Positions 45,028 through 54,436 of a stretch of 64,000 bases of DNA are shown here, piece by piece (within the stretch, counting starts at the first letter, position 1; each line of letters begins with the position of its first letter). The position numbers and the translations under genes were made by a program. The stretch is from Burkholderia sp. USMB20 (GTDB lineage Bacteria; Pseudomonadota; Gammaproteobacteria; Burkholderiales; Burkholderiaceae), in the NCBI RefSeq assembly GCF_000949135.2, contig NZ_JTAN02000001.1, positions 62,001-126,000 on the forward strand, read 5' to 3'. The notes beneath the pieces were generated by a model, which was not told the origin of the DNA, ran no database searches, and saw nothing but the letters and a program-made list of their open reading frames with translations.

Positions 45028-45411
45028 ATTACTGACCACGAAGCACCTGGCGTCGCCATGATCGATACCGCCCATTTGTCGAAGGATTTGTCGGTCGAAT
45101 GCCGCCGGTTATTTCTGCGGGGTTGCCGGGCAGCGACGAATGTCGGGCATGCGACGAAGCCGCTTGTCAACGTTGAAGTCTGGGTGCCGTATGAACATTC
45201 GACCTCGCAAGACGACGACCTTGCTGGCGTCGTGGACTACGGCATCATGCGCGACGCCGTGCTCAAGGCTGACAGCTCAGCGATCGATCGATTCATCTCG
45301 ACCACGCTCGACCAGCTCGCAACGCATCCGGTAGTTCGCGCGCGCGTCGAGGTCATTGACCAGCGAAGCGGAAAAGTAATCGCCGATGGCTGCCGGTTGA
45401 TCGTTCCCTGA
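45022..45411 (+). CDS. Dihydroneopterin aldolase (FolB)-like T-fold protein
   Basis: This protein of up to 129 residues shows the FolB/T-fold pattern: HLSKDLSVECRRLFLRGCRA, then NVEVWVPYEHST, then DLAGVVDYGIMRDAVLKADS and VRARVEVIDQRSGKVIADGC. FolB-type enzymes cleave dihydroneopterin in folate synthesis, but other T-fold members act as epimerases. The ATG at 45022 lies within an operator copy, so ATG 45058 (117 residues, closer to usual FolB length) is a real alternative. It is divergent from folD, which supports a folate role. Confidence 0.6.
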   Translation: MSITDHEAPGVAMIDTAHLSKDLSVECRRLFLRGCRAATNVGHATKPLVNVEVWVPYEHSTSQDDDLAGVVDYGIMRDAVLKADSSAIDRFISTTLDQLATHPVVRARVEVIDQRSGKVIADGCRLIVP

Positions 45412-45512
45412 CCCAGACCAAGCGTCCATGCGGCGCTTGCGAATTCGAAGGGGCGAGAAGCTCGCAACCTCAAGTGCTGCCCAGATTTGTACCTTTTTAT
45501 CGAAGGATTTCT

Positions 45513-46703
45513 ATGTTCTCGAATGTTCAGCCCTTTTCCGGCGACCCGATCCTCGGGCTCATGGAAAAGTACGCGCACGATCCGCGCGCACAAAAGGTCA
45601 ACCTCGGTGTCGGCATCTATTACGACGAGGCGGGGCGCATCCCCGTTCTGCCTTCCGTTCGCGAAGCAGCGTCTCGCATCTTCGAAGCAAACGCGCCAAC
45701 TTCCTACCTGCCGATCGAAGGCGATAAGGTGTATCGCTCCTACGTCGGTGCGCTTCTGTTCGGGGAGCAAGCTGACTCGCTTCGCGACTCGCTTGCAATC
45801 GTGCAGTCAGTCGGTGGAAGCGGAGCGCTCAAAGTGGGCGCCGATTTCCTGCGCCACCACTTCCCGACGAGCACGGTGCATGTGACGGATCCGACCTGGG
45901 ATAACCACATCGGCATCTTCGAAGGCGCAGACTTCACCGTCGGCCGTTACCGCTACTACGACGCAAAGTCGAAAGGACTCGATTTCCAGGGAATGATCGC
46001 GGACCTGCGCAATCTCAAACCGCGCGACATCGTCCTTCTACACCCCTGTTGCCACAACCCGACCGGCGTCGATCCTACCCGCGAACAGTGGCAAGAAATT
46101 CTCGACGTCGTTGAAGAGCGCGACTTGATCCCGTTCGTGGACATCGCCTATCAAGGCTTTGCTGCCGGCCTGGAGGAGGATGCGTTCGTGGTCCGCGATC
46201 TCGCACGCCGGCGCGTCAACTTCCTCGTCAGTAGTTCGTTCTCAAAGATCTTTTCGCTCTATGGTGAGCGTTGCGGTGCTTTGACCATTCATTGCGCAAA
46301 CTCGGCGCAAACCGCGAACGTGCTCGGGCAACTCAAGTTCACGATTCGCCGAAATTACTCTTCGCCCCCGACGCACGGGATGCGCTTGATTTCGACCGTG
46401 TTGTCGGACAACACCCTGCGCAAGCAATGGACCGACGAACTGGAAGCGATGCGAACACGCATTGTCACGATGCGCGAGAAGCTCCACGCGTCGCTAACAC
46501 AAGCAGCGCCAGATCGCAACTTCGATCACATCGTCAAGCAGCGCGGCATGTTTGCGTATACCGGCCTCAGCACGCAGGAAGTTGCGGCGCTCCAAACCGA
46601 TTTCGGTGTGTATGCCGTATCGACTGGGCGCATCTGTGTGGCAGGGCTGAACGAGAACAATGTCGAATATGTGGCAGACGCATTCGCTAAGGTGTCCAGG
46701 TAA
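45513..46703 (+). CDS. tyrB: Aromatic amino acid aminotransferase
   Basis: This 396-residue class I aminotransferase begins MFSNVQPFSGDPILGLMEKY and has LHPCCHNPTGVDPTREQWQE and the PLP lysine in VNFLVSSSFSKIFSLYGERC. This is the Asp/Tyr aminotransferase (AspC/TyrB) pattern. Given the hpd, maiA and fahA genes nearby, conversion of tyrosine to 4-hydroxyphenylpyruvate is the likely role. AAGGA is 5 bases before ATG 45513. A strong terminator follows 105 bases after the stop. Aspartate activity cannot be excluded. Confidence 0.85.
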   Translation: MFSNVQPFSGDPILGLMEKYAHDPRAQKVNLGVGIYYDEAGRIPVLPSVREAASRIFEANAPTSYLPIEGDKVYRSYVGALLFGEQADSLRDSLAIVQSVGGSGALKVGADFLRHHFPTSTVHVTDPTWDNHIGIFEGADFTVGRYRYYDAKSKGLDFQGMIADLRNLKPRDIVLLHPCCHNPTGVDPTREQWQEILDVVEERDLIPFVDIAYQGFAAGLEEDAFVVRDLARRRVNFLVSSSFSKIFSLYGERCGALTIHCANSAQTANVLGQLKFTIRRNYSSPPTHGMRLISTVLSDNTLRKQWTDELEAMRTRIVTMREKLHASLTQAAPDRNFDHIVKQRGMFAYTGLSTQEVAALQTDFGVYAVSTGRICVAGLNENNVEYVADAFAKVSR

Positions 46704-46807
46704 GACCTGATTCCCCCAATCCTCCAACGTCTGTCATCGGAACAATGGCAATGGCCCTGAGAGGCCGGCCATTTATCGACCCTACATCGGTGCGAGAGCC
46801 GATTTGA

Positions 46808-46843
46808 GCGGCACGGACGCTATGTCCGTTGCCGCATTTTTTT
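46808..46843 (+). terminator. Intrinsic terminator after tyrB
   Basis: GCGGCACGGAC pairs with GTCCGTTGCCGC (one bulged T) around a 5-nt loop and is followed by ATTTTTTT. This is a classical intrinsic terminator, and it ends 2 bases before the convergent TetR stop. Confidence 0.85.
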
Positions 46844-46845
46844 GC

Positions 46846-47475
46846 TCAGAGCTTGATGCCGCTCAATACCTCAAGGTACCGCGGCGCCACGCGCGTGCGC
46901 ACCGCCTGACTTTCCTTGATGCCGGTCAGGTAATACCCGAGCTGATGGAAATAGAGGATCTTCGCGCGGATCAGGCTATCCGGCTTCGAATGCCCCATGT
47001 CCTGAAAAATCTTTTGCAGGTGCGCGATACGCTCACGATCGATACGCGCTACCTCTTTTGCGACGGCCGCGTCTTTGCGCGCCCACTCCCGCATAGCCAT
47101 ATCGAATTCCGACGAAAATTGCCGCTCGTCGATAAAGAGGTTCACCAACTGCCGCAAGCGCGCCTTCGCGAGCTGCTCGCGCTCCTTCGGATTCGAATCA
47201 TCTGGCTGCACTAGCGCCCGCAGTGTCCGGTCGTTCACCTCGGTCCAGTACTCGATCAGAGCATCGAGCAGCTCCTGGCGATTCTTGAAGTGCCAGTAGA
47301 AGCTGCTCCGGCTGATCTCGAGCATCGCCGCAAGCGGTTCGACCTTGACGGCATCAACGCCCTGCTCGATCAGAATCGCCCTCGCCGCGTCAAGCCAAAC
47401 GGTACGGTCAACGACTGGGCGCGCTGCCTTGGTCATCTTCCTGGTCGGCTTCTCATTCACTTTTTCCTGCTGCAT
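46846..47475 (-). CDS. TetR-family transcriptional regulator
   Basis: This 209-residue protein has the TetR HTH at about residues 25-70 (WLDAARAILIEQGVDAVKVE, then PLAAMLEISRSSFYWHFKNR) and a helical ligand domain. It is convergent with tyrB and divergent from the binding-protein gene. The near-palindromic sites at 47591 and 47901 lie in its upstream region, and the same motif recurs at folD, so it is the best candidate for the regulator of this cluster. ATG 47475 is used; a longer frame to 47514 and a later ATG are possible. Confidence 0.8.
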   Translation of the reverse strand: MQQEKVNEKPTRKMTKAARPVVDRTVWLDAARAILIEQGVDAVKVEPLAAMLEISRSSFYWHFKNRQELLDALIEYWTEVNDRTLRALVQPDDSNPKEREQLAKARLRQLVNLFIDERQFSSEFDMAMREWARKDAAVAKEVARIDRERIAHLQKIFQDMGHSKPDSLIRAKILYFHQLGYYLTGIKESQAVRTRVAPRYLEVLSGIKL

Positions 47476-48069
47476 TCGTAACTGGTCCAAGTTGATTGCG
47501 GTCAAGCATAGCATTCCCGGTTGTCACCCGGCCTCATGCAGAGACATCACCGCTCTCTGCTCTGCCCCTGTTTCGCACTCTCCCACAAAGCAGATATGTC
47601 GCTCCACGGATCGGACGTGACGGCGCCCGACAATGGACAGGATCGCCCATTAACACAACGATCTCGCGACGGTGTTCCGACACGGTGGTGACACGCCGCT
47701 CGATCGTATGCGTCCAGTGCACAAGCAACCTCGAAATTCTTACGAGGAAACTGCCTCGACTTCCCGTGAATTCTAGGCTTTTACGCTCGCCGATGCTACC
47801 TCAGACTCACCTAGTTACCGAAGGATACCGCAGGGGCGTAAACCACTACGCTTTGTTCGCCGAAAGACGTTGATCAAAGATATTGAAATACTTATCTTAC
47901 GTACAGAACTGTCCATTGTCTGTTTGTGGCGCCATTTGCGGAGGTTTGGTCGCAGCGCATCAACTCGCAGGCATGCTCGTCCAGTTCCACTGACCGGATT
48001 CCCACATCGCTTGCCACGCATCGTGTGGAAGGTCTCTTTACATAGACATACCCTGCAAAGGTGAACCAC
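47476..48069. promoter_or_regulatory. Divergent regulatory region with operator-like sites
   Basis: This 594-base gap between the TetR gene and the binding-protein gene contains CAGATATGTC at 47591-47600 and GTACAGAACTGTCC at 47901-47914. Both match the folD/FolB-like operator at their core. No gene is evident in the stretch. Confidence 0.5.
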
Positions 48070-49200
48070 ATGCAAATGGCAACGAAAAACGCGCTCGCTC
48101 TGGCCTGCATGGCTGCTGTCACGGCCCTCGCTCACGCGGACCAGACCGTGACCATCGGATACGGCGGCCCGCTCACCGGGCAGGTTGCACACGTAGGCAA
48201 GGACGCAGAAAACGGTGTCCGCCTGGCTATTGACGACGCAAACGCCGCCGGCATCAAGATCAAGGGTGTACCGGTGCATTTCGTCCTTGACGCTCAAGAC
48301 GATGCAGCCGACCCGAAAACGGCTGTCGCCATCGCTCAGAAATTCATCGACGAGAAGGTGAATGGCGTCGTCGGCCACATCACGTCCGGAGCAACGATCC
48401 CGGCATCGAAGGCGTATTCGAATGCCGGTATCCCGCAGGTGTCGCCGTCCGCGACCAATCCGATCCTCACTCGACAGGGTTTCGCGACGGCCTTCCGTGT
48501 CATCGGCGACGATAGCTACGTTGGTCGTGCAATCGCCCAATACATGGCGAAGACGAAGGGCTACAAGCGTGTGGCCATCGTCGACGATCGGACCGCATAC
48601 GGCCAAGGCCTCGCAGACGTCGTAGCGAACGAATTGAAGGCCGCCGGCGTAGAGGTCGTGGATCGACAATACGTGTCGGACAAGACGATCGATTTTCGCG
48701 GCATCTTGACCTCCATCAAGTCGAAAGATGCGCAGGCCATTTTCTACGGCGGTGTCGACGCGCAGGCAGGCCCGATGCGTAAGCAGATGACCAGTCTTGC
48801 GATGAAGACTGCGCTCGTCGGCTCGGCGATCGAAACCGAAAAGTTCATTGAACTCGCGGGCTCCGGAGCCGCGGAAGGCACCGTGTCGGCAGAATCCGGC
48901 CAGCCGCTCGAAAGCATGCCGAAGGGCAAGTCGTTCGAGCAGAAATTCAAGAAGTACGGGTCGGTAGTGCTCTTCGCCCCGTACTCCTACGATGCAACGT
49001 GGGCGCTCATCAACGCAATGCGACTCGCGAACTCGACGTCACCTGCAGATTACCTGCCGGCGATGAAAAAGGTCGATTTCGACGGCGTGACCGGGAAAGT
49101 CGCCTTCGACGACAAGGGCGACCTGCGCGCCGCGAATGTCACCCTGTATGAAGCGAAGGGCGGGAAGTTCGCCCCGATGACCACGATCTCGCTCAAATGA
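48070..49200 (+). CDS. Branched-chain amino acid-type ABC transporter binding protein
   Basis: This 376-residue periplasmic binding protein has a Sec signal peptide (MATKNALALACMAAVTALAHA) and the LivJ/BraC domain: TVTIGYGGPLTGQVAHVGKD, NGVVGHITSGATIPASKAYS, and VAIVDDRTAYGQGLADVVAN. It captures a branched-chain or related amino acid, possibly tyrosine in this context. No permease or ATPase gene is adjacent, so the transporter partners must be elsewhere. ATG 48070 has AAAGGTGA upstream and is preferred over the in-frame GTG at 48061. Operator-like sites precede it. Confidence 0.85.
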   Translation: MQMATKNALALACMAAVTALAHADQTVTIGYGGPLTGQVAHVGKDAENGVRLAIDDANAAGIKIKGVPVHFVLDAQDDAADPKTAVAIAQKFIDEKVNGVVGHITSGATIPASKAYSNAGIPQVSPSATNPILTRQGFATAFRVIGDDSYVGRAIAQYMAKTKGYKRVAIVDDRTAYGQGLADVVANELKAAGVEVVDRQYVSDKTIDFRGILTSIKSKDAQAIFYGGVDAQAGPMRKQMTSLAMKTALVGSAIETEKFIELAGSGAAEGTVSAESGQPLESMPKGKSFEQKFKKYGSVVLFAPYSYDATWALINAMRLANSTSPADYLPAMKKVDFDGVTGKVAFDDKGDLRAANVTLYEAKGGKFAPMTTISLK

Positions 49201-49271
49201 ATCGTTCCCGCTTTCAATAAATACAACCAAGCATCTCAATCACTTCATCGACGATTAATTTGGAGATCCTA

Positions 49272-50318
49272 ATGAAAATGAAAGTTTTGGCTGCCGCTTT
49301 GCTCTGCAGCAGTTCCGCCTTTGCCCAGTCGTCGGTCACGCTCTATGGGTTGATCGACGCCGGCGTCACCTACACCAACAACGTCGTGACACCGACTGGC
49401 CACGGGTCGGAAGTGCAATTCGTTTCGGGGTCCTCCCAGGGTAGCCGGTGGGGCCTCAAGGGGACGGAAGACCTCGGCGGCGGACTCAAGGCAATCTTCG
49501 TGCTGGAAAATGGCTTTGACGTCGGCAATGGCCAATTGGGTCAGGGCGGCCTCATGTTCGGTCGCCAAGCGTTCGTCGGGCTCAGCAATAGCTGGGGCAC
49601 GTTGACGCTGGGCCGTCAGTACGATTTTATCGGTGACATCCTGCCCGCCTACGCGATCGGCGCGAACACTCCGGCCGGCTTGCTCGCGTGGAGCCTGCCC
49701 GCTTATGCAGCTGGCGGTTACACGCTCGATAACCGTGTCTGGGGCGACGAGGTCAACAACTCGGTGAAGTATCAATCGCCGACCTTTGGCGGCTTTAGCT
49801 TTGGCGCGATGTATGGCTTCGGCAACGTCGCCGGTTCGATGGGGACGAACAGCTCCAGCAACTTCGTCGTGAACTACGACAATGGCCCGTTTAGCGCATC
49901 GCTCGCGTACATGTCGATCCATAATGCGACCAGCACCGCAAACTCGCGAGAAATCGCCGGTGGCGGGGCGTACAACATCGGCAAGGCCCGGCTGTTCGCT
50001 CTGGTGACGGACGTTCAGTTGTCGAGCGGGACGAAGGCGCGCGCCACGACCTACGAGGGTGGCGCGAGCTATCAGGTCATTCCGGCGCTGTCGTTGGCCG
50101 GCGGCTTCCAGTATCAGCACCGCAACAACGGTGTCGGCAGCGCAAATCAGCTGGTTCTCAGCGCAGACTACTTCCTGTCGAAGCGCACCGATGTCTATCT
50201 GGTTGGCGCGTTGGCACATGATCACGGGTTCGGAGCACAAGCACAGGCTGCACTCGGCGATCCGTCCAGCACTGACGCCCAAACCGCGGTGCGTATCGGG
50301 ATCCGCCACAAGTTCTAA
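49272..50318 (+). CDS. Trimeric outer-membrane porin (Burkholderia type)
   Basis: This 348-residue beta-barrel porin starts with a signal peptide (MKMKVLAAALLCSSSAFAQ) followed by SSVTLYGLIDAGVTYTNNVV, the typical start of Gram-negative porins of Burkholderiales. VSGSSQGSRWGLKGTEDLGG is also conserved, and it ends in the required terminal Phe (RIGIRHKF). It would give substrates passage through the outer membrane, in line with the binding protein encoded 71 bases upstream. GGAG is 6 bases before ATG 49272. Confidence 0.9.
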   Translation: MKMKVLAAALLCSSSAFAQSSVTLYGLIDAGVTYTNNVVTPTGHGSEVQFVSGSSQGSRWGLKGTEDLGGGLKAIFVLENGFDVGNGQLGQGGLMFGRQAFVGLSNSWGTLTLGRQYDFIGDILPAYAIGANTPAGLLAWSLPAYAAGGYTLDNRVWGDEVNNSVKYQSPTFGGFSFGAMYGFGNVAGSMGTNSSSNFVVNYDNGPFSASLAYMSIHNATSTANSREIAGGGAYNIGKARLFALVTDVQLSSGTKARATTYEGGASYQVIPALSLAGGFQYQHRNNGVGSANQLVLSADYFLSKRTDVYLVGALAHDHGFGAQAQAALGDPSSTDAQTAVRIGIRHKF

Positions 50319-50335
50319 CGCGTCGGCTTAAACGT

Positions 50336-50361
50336 GCGCGCCGCACGAAATCGCGGCGCGC
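50336..50361 (+). terminator. Hairpin after the porin gene
   Basis: GCGCGCCGC pairs with GCGGCGCGC around an 8-nt loop, 18 bases after the porin stop. It is a perfect 9-bp GC stem, without a U-tract. Confidence 0.55.
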
Positions 50362-50440
50362 TGTCGCGGCAGATGCATCGCTATTGTCGACCAGGCAATC
50401 GCGCTCGAACGAGCACACGTCTGATGCTGCGAGTCCCTAG

Positions 50441-50893
50441 CTATTCGCTGTGCTTGCCCGATAGTGCATCGTATCGATGTTGAGCGTCCAGCACATCCTC
50501 GATTTGAGTGACCGCCCATGCAATCAGAGGCTCGACTGCCTCCGCCAGGGACCGCCCCAATTCGGTGAGTGAATATTCGACCGCAACTGGCGTACTCGCA
50601 ATCACCTGGCGACTCACGAGGCCGTCGCGCTCGAGTCGCCGCAAGGTTTGACTCAACACCTTCTGAGAAACACCCTCGATTTCGCGCCGAAGCTGGTTGA
50701 AACGCGTCGGGCGACATTTCAGCAATCTCACTACAAGCAGTGCCCATTTGTCGGCCAGTCGCTCGAATACCAATCGCGCAGGACATCCCTCCTGATAGAC
50801 GCTAAAAGCCTCGGACCGGTCGGCACTCGTCTGAGCATCAGCGGGAGTCAGTTCCCGCAGCTCGGTTTCCTCAGGGTAACTAGGTGACATCAT
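50441..50893 (-). CDS. HxlR-family transcriptional regulator
   Basis: This 150-residue protein has the HxlR winged helix: RLVFERLADKWALLVVRLLK, then RPTRFNQLRREIEGVSQKVL, SQTLRRLERDGLVSRQVIAS and VAVEYSLTELGRSLAEAVEP. ATG 50893 has AAGGAA upstream. It is divergent from a flavodoxin-like reductase gene with 84 bases between, so a redox or quinone-responsive repression of that gene is likely. Cys38 in QEGCPARLVF sits just before the first helix, at the position where HxlR-type sensors carry a reactive Cys. Confidence 0.85.
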   Translation of the reverse strand: MMSPSYPEETELRELTPADAQTSADRSEAFSVYQEGCPARLVFERLADKWALLVVRLLKCRPTRFNQLRREIEGVSQKVLSQTLRRLERDGLVSRQVIASTPVAVEYSLTELGRSLAEAVEPLIAWAVTQIEDVLDAQHRYDALSGKHSE

Positions 50894-50977
50894 GGTTCCT
50901 TCTTGTCCGCGGTGTTGCCAGTCGCTACCATTCGCCGCTTTCATCCCGCCGTTTTCCATATCTCAACAGGAGCAGTC

Positions 50978-51532
50978 ATGGCGAACGCCATCGTTGTCTA
51001 CTTCTCCGGCTACGGTCATACCAAGCGCGTCGCCGAAGCAATCGCCGAAGGGGCGAATGCACATCTCGTTGCAGTCGACCAGGAAGGCAATGTCGACGAG
51101 CAAGGCTGGGCAGCGCTCTCCGATGCCGATGCGATCATCTTTGGCGCGCCGACCTATATGGGTTCGGTGCCCTGGCAATTCAAAAAATTCGCCGACGCCA
51201 CCTCGAAGAAGTGGTACACGCGTGAATGGCAAGACAAGGTCTTCGGTGGCTTTACCAACAGCGCCAGCTACAACGGTGACAAGCAGGTCACGTTGATCTA
51301 TCTGCAAACCCTCGCATCCCAGCACGGTGGCGTATGGGTCAGCCTTGGGCTGTTACCTTCGAACGCGAAATCCTCGTCTCGACAGGACGTCAATAACCTG
51401 GGCGGCTCCGTCGGTGTACTGGCTCAATCACCGGCCGACGCTGGTCCAGACGAGATGGCAGCCGGCGATCTCGAAACGGCGAAACTGTATGGCGCCCGGG
51501 TCGCCGATGTCGCGCGCCGCTTGCATGGCTGA
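50978..51532 (+). CDS. Flavodoxin-like NAD(P)H:quinone oxidoreductase (WrbA-like)
   Basis: This 184-residue protein reads NAIVVYFSGYGHTKRVAEAI, with the FMN phosphate loop, then DADAIIFGAPTYMGSVPWQF and GGFTNSASYNGDKQVTLIYL. It fits flavodoxin-like NAD(P)H-dependent reductases related to WrbA, which reduce quinones by two electrons. It lies divergent from an HxlR regulator. AGGAG is 6 bases upstream of ATG 50978. It is convergent with the CoA-transferase gene. Confidence 0.8.
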   Translation: MANAIVVYFSGYGHTKRVAEAIAEGANAHLVAVDQEGNVDEQGWAALSDADAIIFGAPTYMGSVPWQFKKFADATSKKWYTREWQDKVFGGFTNSASYNGDKQVTLIYLQTLASQHGGVWVSLGLLPSNAKSSSRQDVNNLGGSVGVLAQSPADAGPDEMAAGDLETAKLYGARVADVARRLHG

Positions 51533-51592
51533 CGGCCAATAAGCAACACGGACGGGCCCGCCCTGACGAAGCGTTCGATGCGTGGAGCGCCA

Positions 51593-53620
51593 TCACGATT
51601 GGCCCGGCCCCATCCGTCCTTCCCGCAGCATGGCAAGATTGTCGATTGCTTCCGACTCACTTTCGAACATATAAGGTGCAAGCTTGCGTCGAGACAGCGC
51701 ATCGCCCAGTTTCGCGCGCATGAAGGCGCTCGTGGTAAACCGGGTCACGCTCGAGTAATAGCGTTCAACGCAGGTTTGCACCATCTCCGAATAAAGCTCT
51801 TCGAGGTCTCGATCCAGCACGAAGCCTTCGTAATTGACGATCGCCTGAACGCGGTTGCCCGAGGCAGCGATTGGCCTGCAAACGTCAGAGACTTTGGCAA
51901 AAATCGATTCAATCAATTTGGAGCTTCTGATCTCGAGTTGCGCGAAGTTCAGATACAGCACGTTCTTTGCTACGTCGTAAGCGAACCGTTCATCAAACTG
52001 GAGATCGATTAGCAGCTTGCGCAGGTACATCGGCTCTTCGCGGAAAATCCGCGGATCCATCAACCGCGGGCCATCTACACGCGGTCGAAAAGCCATATGA
52101 GCCAGTACGTCGCGCTCGAGGTCGATGCCCGGGGCAAGTTCCGTCAGCACAAGACCGTCCGGTGTCAGCTCGAACACACATCGTTCGGTGATATACAGCA
52201 CCTGCTGGTTCTGTTCGATCGCGTGTTTCCCCGAGAAGGTCCGGTGCTCGACCATATCGACAAACTTCCTGGCACAGGCGTCACGATCGATCCGCAGCCC
52301 TTCCGCTGTGACCGCAATCCCAGAGTACCCAGTCATGAAGCTACCAGTGAAGACTACCTTCTTCGCGCTCTGGCTAATGTTGATGAACCCACCCGCGCCA
52401 GCGAGCCGCGTCCCGAACTTCGAGACGTTTACGTTGCCTTCGGCATCGACCTGCGCGAGGCCAAGTACGGCGACATCGAGTCCCCCACCGTCGTAGAAAT
52501 CGAACTGGTACGGCTGATCGATGATCGCGTGCGGATTGACGGCCGCGCCGAAATTGAGGCCTCCAGCGGGAATACCGCCAATGACGCCCGGTTCGGCGGT
52601 CAGCGTGAACAGATCCGAAATTCTTTCTTCGGCCGCAACTGCTGCGACACCCTCGGGCATCCCGATGCCGAGATTCACGACGCTGCCTGCATGGAGTTCC
52701 ATCGCGGCCCGGCGCGCGATGACTTTGCGCGTATCAAGCGGCATCGACTGGGTGCCGGACATACTCACCCGCAACTCACCCGAGTAGGCCGGATCGTAGT
52801 TGGTCGCAAATGTCTGCTGATGCTGCTCCGGTGGCGCCAGCACGACGCAGTCGACGAAAATCCCCGGTATCTTCACCTGCCTCGGATTGAGCGCACCGCG
52901 GGCTGCGAGCCGCTCGACCTGGACGATCACGAGCCCGCCGCTGTTGCGCGCAGCCATAGCGATCGACAGCGTTTCCAAGGTCAGCGCCTCCCGTTCCATT
53001 GAAACGTTGCCGTCCGGATCCGCGGTGGTGCCACGCAGAATCGCGACGTCGATGGGAAACGTCGGATAGAACAGGTATTCTTCGCCGCGCACCTGCATGA
53101 TCGACACGAGTTCTTCTACCGTGCGCGCGTTGAGCCGACCGCCGCCGTATCTGGGATCGACGAATGTGCCGAGACCAATACGGCTCAGGTGTCCCGGCTT
53201 TCCAGCTGCGATATCGCGAAACAGATGCGCGATCACACCCTGCGGCAGGTTGTACGCTTCGATCTGCTCGTCGAGCGCGAGTTTCTGTAGCTTGGGAACG
53301 AGCCCCCAATGGCCACCGATCGCCCGCTTGATGAGCCCAGGATGTCCAAAGTGATTGAGGCCCCTTGTCTGTCCGTCGCCCTGCCCGGCTGCGTACACCA
53401 ACGTGAGCGCCGCAGGCTTCTGCTCGACGGGTACGTCAGCGTCGAGATACAGGGACTCTAGAGCGACCGCGACCGCCTCGGGAAAACCTATCCCGACGAA
53501 TCCACCGGTCGCGACGGTCGCACCCGGTCGAATCAGCCGCACCGCATCGGTCGCCGACACACACTTGCTGCGCTCGCCGTCAGGGAATGCGGCGAATGAT
53601 CCGGGCGTTCTCTCGCTCAT
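51593..53620 (-). CDS. Fused acetoacetate/acyl-CoA:CoA-transferase with C-terminal extension
   Basis: This 675-residue class I CoA-transferase combines the alpha part ([20 protein letters not shown], then [20 protein letters not shown]) and beta part ([20 protein letters not shown]) in one chain. The catalytic Glu343 is in [16 protein letters not shown]. Fused enzymes of this type are usually about 520-530 residues; here about 150 extra residues follow, including [20 protein letters not shown] and [15 protein letters not shown]. It would activate acetoacetate from the FahA reaction. It is the last gene of the long leftward operon, 10 bases after the dehydrogenase. Confidence 0.8.
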   Translation of the reverse strand: MSERTPGSFAAFPDGERSKCVSATDAVRLIRPGATVATGGFVGIGFPEAVAVALESLYLDADVPVEQKPAALTLVYAAGQGDGQTRGLNHFGHPGLIKRAIGGHWGLVPKLQKLALDEQIEAYNLPQGVIAHLFRDIAAGKPGHLSRIGLGTFVDPRYGGGRLNARTVEELVSIMQVRGEEYLFYPTFPIDVAILRGTTADPDGNVSMEREALTLETLSIAMAARNSGGLVIVQVERLAARGALNPRQVKIPGIFVDCVVLAPPEQHQQTFATNYDPAYSGELRVSMSGTQSMPLDTRKVIARRAAMELHAGSVVNLGIGMPEGVAAVAAEERISDLFTLTAEPGVIGGIPAGGLNFGAAVNPHAIIDQPYQFDFYDGGGLDVAVLGLAQVDAEGNVNVSKFGTRLAGAGGFINISQSAKKVVFTGSFMTGYSGIAVTAEGLRIDRDACARKFVDMVEHRTFSGKHAIEQNQQVLYITERCVFELTPDGLVLTELAPGIDLERDVLAHMAFRPRVDGPRLMDPRIFREEPMYLRKLLIDLQFDERFAYDVAKNVLYLNFAQLEIRSSKLIESIFAKVSDVCRPIAASGNRVQAIVNYEGFVLDRDLEELYSEMVQTCVERYYSSVTRFTTSAFMRAKLGDALSRRKLAPYMFESESEAIDNLAMLREGRMGPGQS

Positions 53621-53630
53621 CGCTACTCCG

Positions 53631-54413
53631 TTATCGTGCCGTCCATCCGCCGTCCACCGGAAGCGCGATGCCAGTGATCGAATCCGCCGCCGACGAACAC
53701 AGGAATCGCACCGTGTCGCCGATCGCATCCGCTTCGGCAAATCGCCTGTTCGGCTGGGTGGCAAGGATCACCTCCCGAACGACGCGATCCTCGCTCATGT
53801 TGTGTGCCTTTGCCTGATCCCGGATCTGTCCGTCGACAAGCGGCGTCCTGACGTAGCCAGGGCAGATCGCGTTGCATGTGATCGGCGTTTCTGCAACTTC
53901 GAGCGCCACCGTCTTCGTCAAACCCAACACCCCATGCTTGGCCGCGACGTACGCGGACTTGAACGGTGAGGCAACCAGCCCGTGCGCAGAGGCGATGTTG
54001 ACGATGCGGCCCCACTCACGGGCTTTCATCCCAGGCAGCGCGGCGCGGATGGTGTGGAAGTTTGACGACAGGTTGATTGCCAGAATCTGTTCCCACTGGA
54101 CAACTGGAAACTCATCGATGGGCGCAACGTGCTGAACCCCCGCGTTGTTGACAAGAATATCGACAGCCCCGAGCTCGCGCTCCGTGTCCGCAACCATCGC
54201 GGCAATCTCGTCCGCATTGCTCATGTCAGCTCGCTTGTACAGCACCGGTACGCCGAACTCACTCGACATCGACGCGCACAGCGGCTCGACATCGCCGGCC
54301 TGACGAAAGCCGTTCAGGACGATGCCTGCGCCACCTTCCGCCAACCTTCTCGCGACGGCGAGCCCAATGCCACTCGTCGAACCGGTCACGATCGCCACCT
54401 TCCCCTGGATCAT
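53631..54413 (-). CDS. bdhA: 3-hydroxybutyrate dehydrogenase
   Basis: This 260-residue SDR has [20 protein letters not shown], the NNAG motif in [20 protein letters not shown], and [20 protein letters not shown] with the catalytic Tyr and Lys in YVAAK. FSDR-type sequence [10 protein letters not shown] and [20 protein letters not shown] are typical of D-3-hydroxybutyrate dehydrogenase. It interconverts acetoacetate and 3-hydroxybutyrate with NAD. It lies between fahA (23 bases upstream) and the CoA-transferase, consistent with handling the acetoacetate made by FahA. Confidence 0.8.
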   Translation of the reverse strand: MIQGKVAIVTGSTSGIGLAVARRLAEGGAGIVLNGFRQAGDVEPLCASMSSEFGVPVLYKRADMSNADEIAAMVADTERELGAVDILVNNAGVQHVAPIDEFPVVQWEQILAINLSSNFHTIRAALPGMKAREWGRIVNIASAHGLVASPFKSAYVAAKHGVLGLTKTVALEVAETPITCNAICPGYVRTPLVDGQIRDQAKAHNMSEDRVVREVILATQPNRRFAEADAIGDTVRFLCSSAADSITGIALPVDGGWTAR

Positions 54414-54436
54414 CTGCACGTTCCTCCGCACGACCG

